From NCBI RefSeq assembly GCF_000972845.2, contig NC_040029.1:1537192-1601191 (forward strand): a stretch of 64,000 bases of DNA, read 5' to 3'. A program made the position numbers and the translations under genes. This stretch comes from Larimichthys crocea (lineage: Eukaryota; Chordata; Actinopteri; Sciaenidae). Shown here piece by piece: positions 49,414 through 60,544 of this stretch. The first letter of the stretch is position 1. Every line of letters starts with the position of its first letter. Below the pieces are notes generated by a model. That model saw nothing but the letters and a program-made list of their open reading frames with translations, did not search any database and had not been told where the DNA came from.

Positions 49414-49610
49414 ATTATTTTTTTGGCTTTTTATGCCTTCATTGATAGGACAGCTGAAGATAGACAGGAAGCAGGGGGCAGAGAGAGGGGGAGGGACACA
49501 CAGTAAATTAGCCGTCCGATGCGGGACTCAAACCAGGGCCAGCTGCAGCGAGGACTAGAGCCTCTACACACGGGGCGGCCGCTTAACCCACTACGCTACC
49601 GACCGCCCCG
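49414..49610 (-). mobile_element. tRNA-derived SINE (copy 2) with 12-bp target duplication
   Basis: Same family and orientation as the element at 47349-47560, clearly alignable over its length. The flanking direct repeat is CGCTGCATTATT (49402-49413 and 49611-49622). The A box is intact. In the B box (49521-49534) the TTCGA core reads TTTGA, consistent with CpG decay, so this copy is older or transcriptionally weaker. Confidence 0.88.
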
Positions 49611-50339
49611 CGCTGCATTATTTTAAAGGATCCTCATTGCAACATCGGTGCCAGTTACTGAGAGCATGCTGTATTATATTATATCACAATAGACTGCTCA
49701 AAAGTTATAGTCCCATCCACGGCTGAGGATCCCCCTCACAGAGAGTTTTGACCAAACGCCAGATATGCGGTCTCTTAATTCAATACTGAATATATTCTGT
49801 TTTATATCCCAACATTAAAAAAAAAAAAATCCACAAGGCCAGAAATAAAATTCCCTGAGTCTTTAATTTTGTAAATGACCTCCATATATAGTGTGATTCA
49901 CAATCAATGTGTTTTATGGCTCATATTTTAACTCTGTTTCGGTCATGTTTGTAATTTGTTTTCCTGCCTTCAGTTTGTTTACTCGTCGGCTTAATAAACT
50001 GCAGGGCACACAAATAAATTGCATTAAACCATCAGTCAAGGCTCTTTTTTAAAGTCGACCGGGATGCAACATATTCAACGAGGTCACTTTCAAAGGGCAC
50101 TCCAACAATTTAACAATGCACTCTTATTAGGAAAAGGATTTTTTTTTTTTTGGTCAATGTTCAAAATTGAAGCAGCAATTGGAAAGAAAGAAAAAATCTT
50201 ATAATAAAATTTGCAAGTGTCTTTTATTCTGCCATCTCTGAATGGTCAATGCCCACATCAACCAACAAGAAGTCCACATCCTGGGGTTTGTGTTAAACGT
50301 TCTCATGTCTTAAAATGTTCACTGTGTCAGTTTTATGGT

Positions 50340-50918
50340 GCTCTATTGACAGAAAGGCAGAAACTGTAACACCACTGTGTTTTCAATAATCACCTAAAAT
50401 AAGAATCGTTATGATTGTTACCTTAGGACACCGCAGTTCCTCTGCCATGTTGAACCGTCATTGTTTCTACAGTAACCCAGAATAGACAAACTAAACTCCA
50501 TTTTTTTTGCATGTTTTGCAGCCACCATACTTTTTTTCTTCAGCACGTCTCCATCACGTCACAGCCACAGCACTGTTTTGGTTCAAACCCCACAAGGAGC
50601 ATTTCTGAAGCATTTTGCCCACCCAGACTGTTAACTTGCTCGGTTGTCGTCATTTCGTGGTTTGTGTGCTTCTAAATATGTTTCTCTTGTGGTTGTTTTT
50701 ACGATCATAAACTGAATGGTGTTTTATTTTGAAAAATCGACAGCATTCTCTATGCCATTTCTGTGTCCGACTTCCAGCTCGAGCTGCTCTGTGCAGATTG
50801 AGATGGGCTGTTCGTGGCACTGCTTCTGAACCGGACCACTACTGGTCCAGTCCGGTGGCAAAAGGGTTGCAATCAGAAAGTACAACGATAAAAATCATAC
50901 ACACTGGACCTCTGAAGG
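50340..50918. mobile_element. Inverted-repeat DNA element (copy 3)
   Basis: The right end 'aaaatcatacacactggacctctgaag' is the inverse of the family's left terminus (AGGTCCAGTGTGTA). The interior has 'cacctaaaataagaatcgtt', 'gccatgttgaaccgtcattg', 'tacagtaacccagaatagacaaactaaac' and 'tgcatgttttgcagccacca', shared with the copies at 11038 and 54575. The left terminus is diverged, so the start is approximate. Confidence 0.65.
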
Positions 50919-51211
50919 TTCTGTTGAACCCAATTTGAGACAACAGATGACGACATCAGGGTGAGTTATCTCAGTGGTACTTATTATCGCCATTATTTTT
51001 AACTGCTCACATGCCTTTTTAGGATGACTGAAGTGGATTTGAAAGTTTTAAACAATCCTTAACGTACTGACATTTGAATATCGGCAGGTGTTTCCATTAT
51101 TTTGTCCATCTCTGGTAGCTTTTCAAATTGTAGTGTTGTAGTAACAGAAGAAACGCTTGATATGACATTTGAAAACTAAATCCTACATCAGAGGCAGCGT
51201 TCAAATTATTA

Positions 51212-51780
51212 TTGTGTCGCTCAAACATGCATAAAAAAAAAAAAAAAAAAGTCAATCTGTGCACCGTCAGCCAGCGCACCAGCTCCAACACTGGCTCCAG
51301 TCAAAGAAAAATCAACCTATTCACTGCTATTCCCACTGTGATCTGCCCTCGTATCCCCGGTCCTCACCGCCTCGGCCGACCCTCATCTCCCCCCATCCAC
51401 CCCATCCTACTCCCCCCTCAAGAGCCTCGCTGTCCTCTGATCTGGAGCGACACCACCACTTACCCAAGGCAGCGGTCCTCCCAGAGTAGGCTGAGCTATC
51501 CCAGAGTCCCTGTGGTGTGCAGCCCTCTGTCCCTCTGTTCTTATGGTTCAGTCACCATTGAGCAAAGCCACATGGGAGCTCCACTCCAGCGCCTGCCTAA
51601 CCCACAGTGGTCCCACCGAAAACTCCCAGCACGCCCACTGTGTGCAGTGTGTTGTTCTTTCGTGGAACCAGAGGGGATGAGATGCTGCAAGTTTCAACTT
51701 TTGGAGATGGATAAAAAGGAGGGAAGTGTTTGTGATGTGTCACACTTTTCAAAAAAACACTAATCCTAACGAAGAAAAAG
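51212..51780. other. C-rich intergenic stretch with long but featureless open frame
   Basis: An uninterrupted frame of 183 codons on the plus strand spans a C-rich region after an A-run (51233-51250). Its translation is proline/serine-rich with no recognisable domain, and its first codons are the poly-A run read as lysines. I treat it as non-coding. Confidence 0.5.
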
Positions 51781-51789
51781 CAATAAACG

Positions 51790-52255
51790 ACGCGCAATTA
51801 AGCAGAAGCTCGCTGCTTAAACCCAAATGAAGGGAAAATAACGCTTGTCGGACGCAATATCCAATCTAATGCGTCTAAGTTTGCGGCTGCCGATGCTGTC
51901 TTGTTGCATTTGAGATGTTGCTGCATCCCCTCCTGTTCTGACACATGCTATAAAGGCTAATTAAATGTGATGGCTGGTATTATTCAATTCGGAAACAGTC
52001 GTACCTCAAAGAGCAAAGAAAATTACAAAATTGATTTGATGACAGCTAAATTGCAAGAGAAGGCCTTGATTTAACCAGCCAATGTAAATGAGTCCAATTT
52101 AGAATCGTGTAACGCGGCCGGGAGAACGCGGCGGAAAATGATCAGGCCGGGCCAGTCACAGATATTAAAATGAATTATATCTAATCGGAATTTTAGTCAC
52201 GCTACATTAACTAATAGAAAGTTATTAACATTTCAAGAGCGTGGGGAGGAGGAGG
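51790..52255. promoter_or_regulatory. Candidate conserved noncoding element (homeodomain-site rich)
   Basis: About 460 bp of complex, repeat-free sequence with many TAAT/ATTA words ('ggctaattaaatgtgatgg', 'ttgatttgatgacagctaaattgc' and 'gaattatatctaatcgg'). A CpG-containing core ('gtgtaacgcggccgggagaacgcggcgg', about 52109-52136) is unusual for the AT-rich desert. It has no coding features. It is one of the best candidates in the window for a deeply conserved enhancer; this is inference. Confidence 0.4.
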
Positions 52256-52265
52256 AGAGAGAAGG

Positions 52266-52289
52266 AAAAAAAAAAAAAAAAAAAAAAAA
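52266..52289. repeat. Poly-A tract (24 nt)
   Basis: An uninterrupted A run directly after the candidate element at 51790-52255. Confidence 0.95.
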
Positions 52290-53870
52290 GCTTTTGCCTG
52301 CAAAATTAACAGTGGCTGTGCTGACCCGTGGGCCTGCGGATGTGAACACTGTAATGACAGCATAATGGCATATTTACATTTAAAACCTCGCTGGCTAATA
52401 TTCAGATTCGGAATTAGACGTTAAGTCAAGGAATATTTGGTTTGCCCTCCTGGCCTCTCCGCAGAGGGTTTTCTCTGATTTCAATAGTACAGTCTAACTT
52501 TTAATTTCCTTCACCATTTCTACCTAATCCACCCACGCACACCTCCCCCCCCCCAAGTCCTCCACCCTCCTCTTGTCATGCCGTCTGTGCTGTGGTTGTA
52601 CGTCTTTCATGTGGCATGCTACACTAAAGTGCCATCTCCTACCCTTGTTCCTTCCTTTCATCCTTCCATTAGAGTATATCTATAGAAATATTGTGTCCCC
52701 AGCTTTGTTTGTCTCTGTCTCTCCGTCTCTCATGATGAGCCCAGTCTGTCATTAGGCTAGAAGGCCATCCCTAACAGCTATTTTACCTCTGGCAACGGGG
52801 ACTTTTGTATTTTAAGTGTTTCACTTTTATATTAATTTTCTTTTGCTCACCAATATCACTTCAGTCTCTTATGTGTCTTCAATCCACTCCATTTTTTTTT
52901 TTTTTAAGTTCAAGGGCTGTGCAGAACAGAGGAGTGCTTAAAGACACAGCTTTTGAGGCTGTTGATACCTGCCAGGTTTTTGCTAATTTTCAAAGTACGG
53001 TGAATAACCATAATGAAACAGCATCCAACAGTCAGCCAAGGACAGCGCAGCATTCAACGCCGTTTCATCACTTATCACACACACTGCCCACCGAGCCATT
53101 AGCATTCACAACATATTAGAAGTTTCATGGACATCATACAAGACGATTCAGATGAACTCAAAAGCGTAGTCAATCCTTAATAAAGGCATCAAAATCTTTC
53201 AGTATTCACAGAGTTTGTTTTCATGACCGGGGGGTTATTCAAATTGCAGTGTTTTTTCCAGTAAGTGAATAGAACAATTTACAAGCACACAATGTGAACG
53301 TGTGTGTGTGTGTGCGCTTGCATCTTTGTGTGTTATTGTTTCTGGGTTTTTTCTGCCGGAGTTAGGCTGACCTCTGGCTCAACACGTTCAGCGCCAGACA
53401 TCACCGCTCCTCTGCTCTCCCTCATTTCCACTCCTCCACTTGTCTGCAGCCAGCTCTGTTCATCCACAGCGAGCGATGAAATTTTTACATAGGACAGACT
53501 GTCTTTTTTATAATTTAAACGCAGTATGGGAGGAAAGGAGCAGGGATGGATAGCTGAGACTAGTGATGCGTTTAATGTTTGATAAAAAAGAAAGAAAGAA
53601 AGAAAGAAGAGGGGCTGTGCTACAGTCCGCAGGGTGGTCGTCGTGGTTTTGAAAGCATTCAGGTTTCCAGGAGGGAAAGGGGGGCTTTTGTTTGCATGTG
53701 GGAGACACACACACACACACAAGGAGGGACAATATCCTGGCTCATGTGTGTCAGGGTCGAATCATAAAATGTTCCCTTTGCAAAAATGTACGATGGTATT
53801 TGAGGGAAAACGTGAAGGCTTGCTTCTCGGTGTCCTTTCAGGTTGACACTTTTAGCTTTTGACATTCATA
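52290..53870. other. Intergenic, no gene seen
   Basis: It contains a (GT) patch at 53299-53314, a (GAAA)n tract at 53586-53608 and a CA patch at 53704-53720. Overlapping short frames on both strands have no recognisable motif. Confidence 0.5.
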
Positions 53871-53874
53871 TGGC

Positions 53875-53877
<3 letters not shown>

Positions 53878-53918
<41 letters not shown>
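53878..53918. repeat. (TG)n microsatellite
   Basis: About 20 uninterrupted TG units. Confidence 0.95.
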
Positions 53919-53919
<1 letters not shown>

Positions 53920-54574
53920 ACTGTACAGTTAGTGTCTGTATCTGTGTGCGCCATGCCTGTGCCAGCGGTGGTCTGTTAGGAAAAAAAAAAGCAACAAAGA
54001 ACGTCTTAGGCTCTGACGTCCAGCCAGCAGACCTTCCTCTCAGCCCACCATCTGCTCCCCAGGTCACCAGACCCCCTCCTCCTCCTCCTCCCCTCCCTGC
54101 AGCCTGCGAGCTTAGTAACTGGTTTCAATATGCACTGATGTGTGAAGCGCTTAGAGACTGAGCTCTGATTTTCTGTCGACTTAAAAAACTTCCCCCCCAA
54201 TAGCCATTTAAAAAAAAAACACATCCCTTAGTGCAGGAAATTCTGCTGTCCGGCTACTTCCTCCGTGCCCAAACACCTCGCGCTGACCTTGGAAGCAGGC
54301 GTTTGACATTTTCAGATTCCTCAACAAAAACAAAAACATGAAGACACATAATGATCTGAAGCGTCTCTGTGGATCACTGAAGCTCAGATTTGTGAAAAAT
54401 AAATAAATAAATAAAAAAATCACAGGAAATGTCCAAACAATGTGTCCTTGATTTCAGACAGAAAGAGACAAAAGCAGCCGACCGTTTTATGTCCGTGCTG
54501 GATTTTGTCGGCTCAAATGACAAAAGTCGCAATTAGATTTCATCAGCTGTAGTTACTGTAACTAGCGTAAGCTA

Positions 54575-54810
54575 AAAAAGTCCAGAGTGTAAGATTAGGA
54601 TTTATTGGCAGGAAGGGAACACAATATTCATTAACATGTTTCTGTTAGTGTATAATCACCTGAAAATAAGAATTGTTGTGGTTCGGATGCCCTAAAAATG
54701 AGCCCTTTATATCTACAGTGAGAGCGGGTCCTCTTTCATGGTGTCCGCCATGTTGAACCGCCATTTTTCCACAGTAGCCCAGAACAGACAAACTAAACCC
54801 TGATCTAGAT
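54575..54810 (+). mobile_element. Inverted-repeat DNA element (copy 4, left part)
   Basis: It starts 'aaagtccagagtgtaagattagg' (family left end). It continues 'aatcacctgaaaataagaattgttgtgg', 'gtccgccatgttgaaccgcca' and 'acagtagcccagaacagacaaactaaac', closely matching the copy at 50340-50918. No right terminus was found. Confidence 0.65.
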
Positions 54811-55053
54811 AAGAACTTTTTATGTGACCACACAGATGCAGTTTGAGGGTGAGACGTAGGAGAGCATTCAGTTAGTTGCGAATATGTAGTCATCAGACTG
54901 ACTCAAATGACATCACTTGAGGCTTCGTGCAGCTTCCTCTGTAGCGGCTTTATAGAACTTTTTCATAATGAATTATACTCCCAATAACTGGAAATAAGTG
55001 TACAATTTGTGGAAGTTCCTCTTTAGATATGCACATGATGGCTAAGTAAATAT

Positions 55054-55140
55054 GAGTCATCCCTCGCTATAACGCGGTTCACTTTTCACAGACTCGCTGT
55101 TTCGCAGATTTTTTTTGTGTAATTTTGCTTTTACTGTACA
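55054..55140. mobile_element. pogo/Tigger-like transposon terminal fragment
   Basis: The segment starting near 55054, 'gtcatccctcgctataacgcggttcac', then 'agactcgctgtttcgcagatttttt', closely resembles the terminal repeat of pogo/Tigger-type mariner elements (..TCCCTCGCTAT..CGCGGTT..). The opposite end is not seen and there is no transposase, so this is a fragment or solo end. Family assignment is from memory of the end sequence. Confidence 0.55.
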
Positions 55141-55297
55141 GTATGAACGCGCATTGTGTTCTGCGTCCTAAATTGGCTAAGGGAGAACCGCACATGTGTT
55201 CAGCGTCCTGATTAACTAAGGGAGTACTGTACAAAATGCGTGTAAAAGGTGTATAAAAGTGTGTGGTTAGGGGTTTTACGGCCTTAAAACCTTAAAA

Positions 55298-55334
55298 TTT
55301 TTTTTTTTTTTTTTTTTTTTAAAATATAAAGACT

Positions 55335-55371
<37 letters not shown>

Positions 55372-55384
55372 TATAAAGACTGTG
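55298..55384. repeat. T-run and (TA)n tract flanked by direct repeats
   Basis: A 23-nt T run is followed by 'aaatataaagactgtg', a (TA)n tract (55338-55367), then 'aaatataaagactgtg' again. The 16-bp unit thus flanks the TA tract on both sides. Confidence 0.85.
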
Positions 55385-57400
55385 GCTAAAGCTACATGCT
55401 ACAAACAAACATGATCTCACAGGAATGTACACTAAAGTCTGATTATGGCAGCACAGTGATAGGTTGTTACTGTATGTAAGTGCTCAACGTGCTACTAGAA
55501 CCTGGCCTATGTTAGCTAACATCCAAGCGCACCTATTCAAGCAGTTATCATTGGTCCCTGGCTTCTAGCTAAATTGGTGGGGAGTAGCTGGATTTATGAG
55601 CAAAATTAATAAAGAAGCCAAAAGCAGCACATGGAGAGAGCTTCTCTGAGGTGGTAGCATTTATAGAGTGTGAGGAGCACTGGGACCAGGTGCTCCCATT
55701 TGCACTAATTTGACAGCCCCGCCTACCAATTACCTGCAGGGCAAAAAGAACATCCGACAGGCCACGGGGCTGACACACATAGTCAGAAAAATACAGAAAT
55801 ACAGAAAAATGTGATTATATGAGGCCATTATAAAATAACAAATGAAGTGTGAAATGTTTTTTTTTAATCCAGATATCATCAACAGCATGTAAGATGGTGA
55901 TTAAACTGTTCTGGTTGAAGCATGTTTTGTTAAAAGATAATAATGAACATACATTTAGCTTAGAAGAGGTCACTGAATATGTTGGAAAATAATTGCTGAA
56001 AACACGTGAAAAGACTTTGAATGATATATTTCTGAAATGTGGAGTTGGTTCATATAGTTTTTCACCAGTTTTCAGTCACAGGATTTTGTGGGCGGTCCTT
56101 AAAAGGTGGCTCGATGACACGCTGAGGGCACCCTGAGCAGAGAGATAGACAGTGACTGCTCCCGTGAGTGCTCATTTTTATCCCATTTTGAATTTCATAA
56201 ACGTATTTTTAATCATTCAACTTTGGCTGGGTGGTTAATAACACTGTCTTCTTTAGTCCGACAAACTCATAACACATATTTACTCACAGACTTCCATGAA
56301 AAACAGGTCACTAGTGAGTAAAAATGGCACTTTGTCATCAAACTTGCCGGATAAAAACACAAAAACCCTCACAATACGAGTTCATATTCGTGGCTGCTGG
56401 CTTTCAGAATGCGTCAGCTACTCTGTTGCTCAGGTGATAAATGTGCAGACAGAAATATCTCCTATTTTGCTGCAATTGTAAAGCAAGCTACAGGCTGAGA
56501 GCGAGTCTGAATTTACCAGCAAACATCTTTAAGATGTTCAAAGTAAAAGTGCGCGCGAGGATTGATGCATCCTGCGGTCTCCGAGGTACGCCGTTGCAAT
56601 TTAATTGTTGTTGTCTTGATGCTCTCTCTCTTTTTCAGCTTGAAAAGAAAACCATCTTTCTGTTTTTGCTTCCTCGCTGAGGTAGTTTGGAGATGTATGC
56701 AGCCCGTCGTAGTTACTTCATATAATTGCTTGTAATGGCAGGTTGAGGGGCTGCAGGAGCAAGACTGTGGAGAAAGTGTGGGCATCTGCTGATCTATTTT
56801 TTATGTCTCTGTGTATGTGTGTGTGTGTGTGCGCTGCAGACCAAGGTGAGCAGCAGGGCATGTATACAGTGTGTGTGTGTGTACAAGGATGCCTGTTTGT
56901 GTTTTTGTGTGTGTGAGCGGAGGTGTCTGCATCACAGCGACCACGTCCGTTAGCACCCTGTGGAAAAAAAAACACAAAAAAAAACAGTTTGTCTCCCCCC
57001 ACCACTTTACAAATGAAATCAGTGCTGTGAGGCGGTGGATTAATATCATAAGGAAGGCCAGAGTGGGCCATTAGAGTGGTGTAATGTTGCTCCGGGGCCT
57101 TGTGATGGATGGCCATCGGCGCTACGGCCCTATTTGCACACAGTCACCTCTGTGGTGGCCGCCATTAGCAGGACATGGGAGGTAAGGGCTAAGGGATGGT
57201 GGTGAGGTGCCTGGACCCAAGGTTTTATTAGAGGTGTGTGTGTTTGTATTTCACTGCGTGAGTGTGAGTGTATGAGCGTGTTCATATTCCAGTGTTTGCG
57301 AGCTGAAATTATGAATGTGTGTTTGTAAATTGTGTGTGTGTGTGTGTGTGTCGACTCTTCAGCAGACAGATGTTGCGCTCCCCGCCCTCCACTCTATCTA
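55385..57400. other. Intergenic, no gene seen
   Basis: It holds GT tracts at about 56813-56831, 56869-56882 and 57336-57352, and otherwise unique sequence. Frames across the GT/CA tracts are low-complexity artefacts. Confidence 0.5.
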
Positions 57401-57409
57401 ACGTGTCTG

Positions 57410-57545
57410 TCTCTCTCAGTGGACGCTGGTGGTAGGCAGCAACCACACTCAGCGTAATTAAGACAAATTAGCCCGGATGGCAGCTTGCAATAACACCAAC
57501 ATATGTTGGGAGGTTTGTGTACAGAAGAATACAATCAAAATCATC
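57410..57545. promoter_or_regulatory. Candidate conserved noncoding element
   Basis: Short repeat-free block with 'cagcgtaattaagacaaattagcc' and 'gcttgcaataacaccaacatatgttggg'. Homeodomain-type cores sit next to an E-box-like CATATG. By texture only. Confidence 0.25.
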
Positions 57546-57779
57546 ATTAGCAAATCACTTATACTAAAGTGAATCACATTTTCCACCTTGGAGCTCTTGT
57601 AGATTAATATGATGCCTTGATTTCCCCTAATTTATTTATCTCATACTTCTTTTTTTTTCTTCCTCGATCTATCGCTGTCCATGATTAACCATCAAAAATC
57701 ATCATGTTTTTTTTGACACAATGTGTCCCCTCTGACCTTAAAACTTGTTTCAGTCCCACATTTGTGTTGTAATTTGTAA

Positions 57780-57863
57780 AACACAGTCATATTTCATGAC
57801 AAAACCTTTATTGATATGACGAACACAGTCATATTTCATGACAAAACCTTTATTGATATGACG
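57780..57863. repeat. Perfect 42-bp tandem duplication
   Basis: Two identical copies (57780-57821 and 57822-57863) starting AACACAGTCATATTTCATGA and ending TTGATATGACG. The absence of any difference points to a recent event or an assembly artefact. Confidence 0.97.
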
Positions 57864-58134
57864 TTTTAAGGGGGTTTCTACAGAATAAAGTAGTATTTAA
57901 ATCGCAGATTGTTAATTGTAGAGGAAAAGACAAGGCAAACCCTTTATTTTATACAGCATTCATGTGGTGTTTTCATGTCAGTTATATATATATATATATA
58001 TAAGATATATAAGTGTGTTTTGATGGGAAAAAAATACTTTTATTTTGCAGTAAAATATGGAATAAAACAACAACCTTAAACGTGAAATCAACAGTACTAG
58101 TCTTTTTACCGTAATGTCAGAAAAAGTTAGACCG

Positions 58135-58473
58135 CTGTAGCAACCCATGATGTAATAAATCCATTAATGTAATACCTGCCGATAACGTAATAATTTGGGC
58201 CATTTTGAATGTAATCAAGCCAATAACGTAGTAATATGCCAAAAATGTAGGTCACATGACCACTGTTCTCCTCCGTATTCCTCCATACATGACATTATGG
58301 ATTTACATATCTAAGCCAATAAACAATAGTCTAAATAAAGATTTTGTACAACAAATAATTCTCAGATTGGCTCTTACAACCATAATTAATGAGCGAGTAA
58401 TAACTTAATAACTTATTACATTATTGGCATGTTATTACCTTATTGGACTTTATTACATTATCGGTTGCTACAG
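58135..58473. mobile_element. Palindromic MITE with iterated 'aatgtaataa' arms
   Basis: The left arm starts CTGTAGCAACCCATGATGTA and the reverse complement of the right end starts CTGTAGCAACCGATAATGTA. The match continues imperfectly for about 75 bp. Each arm is itself built of degenerate direct repeats of about 18-22 bp with the core TAAT/AC GTAATAA. The centre (58240-58330) is non-repetitive. No coding capacity. Total about 339 bp. Confidence 0.75.
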
Positions 58474-58479
58474 ACAATT

Positions 58480-60030
58480 CTACAATTCTGCTGTCAGTTT
58501 ACCATAAAAACAACTTTTTTTTTTTGCAGTGAGTTGTAGATAGCTTGCATGAGCTCCTCCAGCTGACGTGTTTTTGAACGGAGAACCTGGTAAAAGGTTC
58601 CTAAATGTGCACACGATGGTTGCACACGATCGGACTGAGACTGAATCCACTTTCCACCTTGGAGATGAATTAAACCGAGCCGTGATTTATTTAAATTCAT
58701 TTCTCTCGTTCTTCCCTCGTTGCATCATCTTTGTTTTTTTCGCCGTTGCCACTTTCTTTTTTAACTCATGCTCTCTTTGTTTCTGCTGTCTTCTTTCATT
58801 TTTTGCCTTTCTCTGTCAGCCTCCACGATTTTATAGTCGACTGCCATGTTTTTTTGGTCATTCTTTCAACTGTAGCAAACTAACACAAACTGATGCTAAC
58901 AATAAAAAACGCCTTTAATGTGCACGCGATGGCAAAATACACCATGTGATGCTTTTTCTCTCTCTCGTCCTCTTCCCTCCTCTTCCTCTCCATCCCTCTC
59001 TGTCTTGCTCTATCGCTCTCCATGTCACTCCCGTTCTCCTCACTCCTCTCTCCATCTCCCTAAACATTTCAAAAGAATGAATTACTTTGGGCTGTCACTT
59101 GGCCCTGGCCAAGAATTCATTTTTGTGGGTCAAGTGTTTCAAACTGTCATCTTTGACAGGAACCATCTCATACAATAACTACATGGATGGACCTTGACTT
59201 GGAGTGCTTTCATTTTTTTTTTCTTCCCCTCCCCTCCCTCGCTCTTCTTCATATACATGCTAAAAAGATCTGGGCTTTTGTTTGGTAGAGAAGAAGGGAG
59301 GGATGGAAGCGATGGGAGAGATATGGAAGGTGGAGAGCGTTAGCTGTGAAAAAAGCCGAGATCAATACTGGATTAATGGATTCAACTTGACCACATGTAA
59401 AATGACATGAGAAGTGAGAATATAAAGGTAAAACTCCAGTGAGAGGATAAAGGAAGTCACGGTTCGCCAAGGTCTTTAACATAATTCATTAAAGAAGAGG
59501 AAATGGATGAAAAGATCCCGGCTCTGCATGTGAGATGCAGTAAAGATTACATTGAAGTGAACATAAAGCCTGTGCATGTATGTGTGGGTGTGTGTGTGTG
59601 TGTGTGTGTTTGCTGGGGACAGCAGGGCTTCAATGGCATTGGACTTGAGCAGACAATCTATTTACAGTGTGCTCAGGGGAGCTTATAAACAAATGTTGAG
59701 TAATTTCAGCCAGGAGTAATTACCCTTGCCGCTGACAAGGAGAGTGTGTTAGCACTCCCCTTCACCCTCGGCCCTGTCCAGAAGGCTTCGAGCTTGCGCG
59801 CAAACACATACACGCGCGTGCACACACGAGCACAGGCATGCACAGATGCACATTCACAAAGTGGAGAAGTTCCTCGCGAAGGCTTACGTGCAGCGTTTGT
59901 CTCCAGCCTCTCGGATTCACCTTCCTGCACGTCGCCCACACACCGGCGAGTCTGAGGTTTCCTATCAAGTTACTTTTAGAGTAACTATTAAGCAAGCTAA
60001 TTTGAAGTGAAGCAAGCAAAAGTGCCAAAG
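58480..60030. other. Intergenic, no gene seen
   Basis: It includes pyrimidine-rich 58690-59070, a (GT)n tract at about 59587-59609, a CG-containing CA/GT patch at about 59797-59830, and the candidate element at 59070-59180. No gene seen. Confidence 0.5.
59070..59180. promoter_or_regulatory. Candidate conserved noncoding element
   Basis: A compact complex block between pyrimidine tracts, including 'agaatgaattactttgggctgtcacttggccctggccaagaattcatttttgtggg'. It contains a near-palindromic TTGGCCctGGCCAA, an NFI-like full site (about 59099-59112). The functional reading is inference. Confidence 0.35.
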
Positions 60031-60031
60031 T

Positions 60032-60538
60032 CTGCAGTTCCTTAATCGTCCACTAGAGGCTGACTCCAGAAGTGAGTCAGTCTCCATAAGTCCCCATGTT
60101 GAAATGTCCAACTTCACAGCAGAAATAAACTGAAATGTTTACAGCCTGGTACAAAAAACACTTTTGGTCCCTATAGATAATTTCCCCGTTCATGACAACT
60201 GTACTGAGGGCGAATTTATATACAACTCACCTGTTCACATTATATTAAGACTTAAAGTTATGTATGCTTTGACTGACAGGTAAGCTGCAGTTCCTCAATC
60301 GTCCACTAGAGGCTGGCTCCAGACGGAAAGAAGTGACTGAAGTCAGTCTCCATAAGTCCCCATGTTCAAATGTCCAACTTCACAGCAAAAATAAACATGT
60401 TTACAAACCTGGTACAAAAAACAGTTTTGGTCCTATAGTAATTCCCTGTTCATTGTACGGAGGGTGAATTTATATACAACTCACTTGTTCAGATTATATA
60501 AAGACTTAAAGTTATGTATGCTTTGACCGACAGGTAAG
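60032..60538. repeat. 253-bp tandem duplication of a dispersed repeat unit
   Basis: Unit 1 (60032-60284) and unit 2 (60285-60538) both start CTGCAGTTCCTNAATCGTCC, continue through 'cactagaggctg', 'tccataagtccccatgtt', 'caacttcacagc' and 'ctggtacaaaaaac', and end 'gttatgtatgctttgac.gacaggtaag'. They differ by scattered substitutions and small indels, so the duplication is not very recent. The unit resembles a widely dispersed teleost repeat. Confidence 0.92.
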
Positions 60539-60544
60539 TGCCAT

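Noticed and set aside
51212..51763. 183-codon open frame on the plus strand, the longest in the window
   Set aside because: It begins in a poly-A run, is proline/serine-rich from C-rich DNA, has no recognisable domain, lacks splice-site support and overlaps an alternative frame of similar quality. Chance is the simpler explanation.
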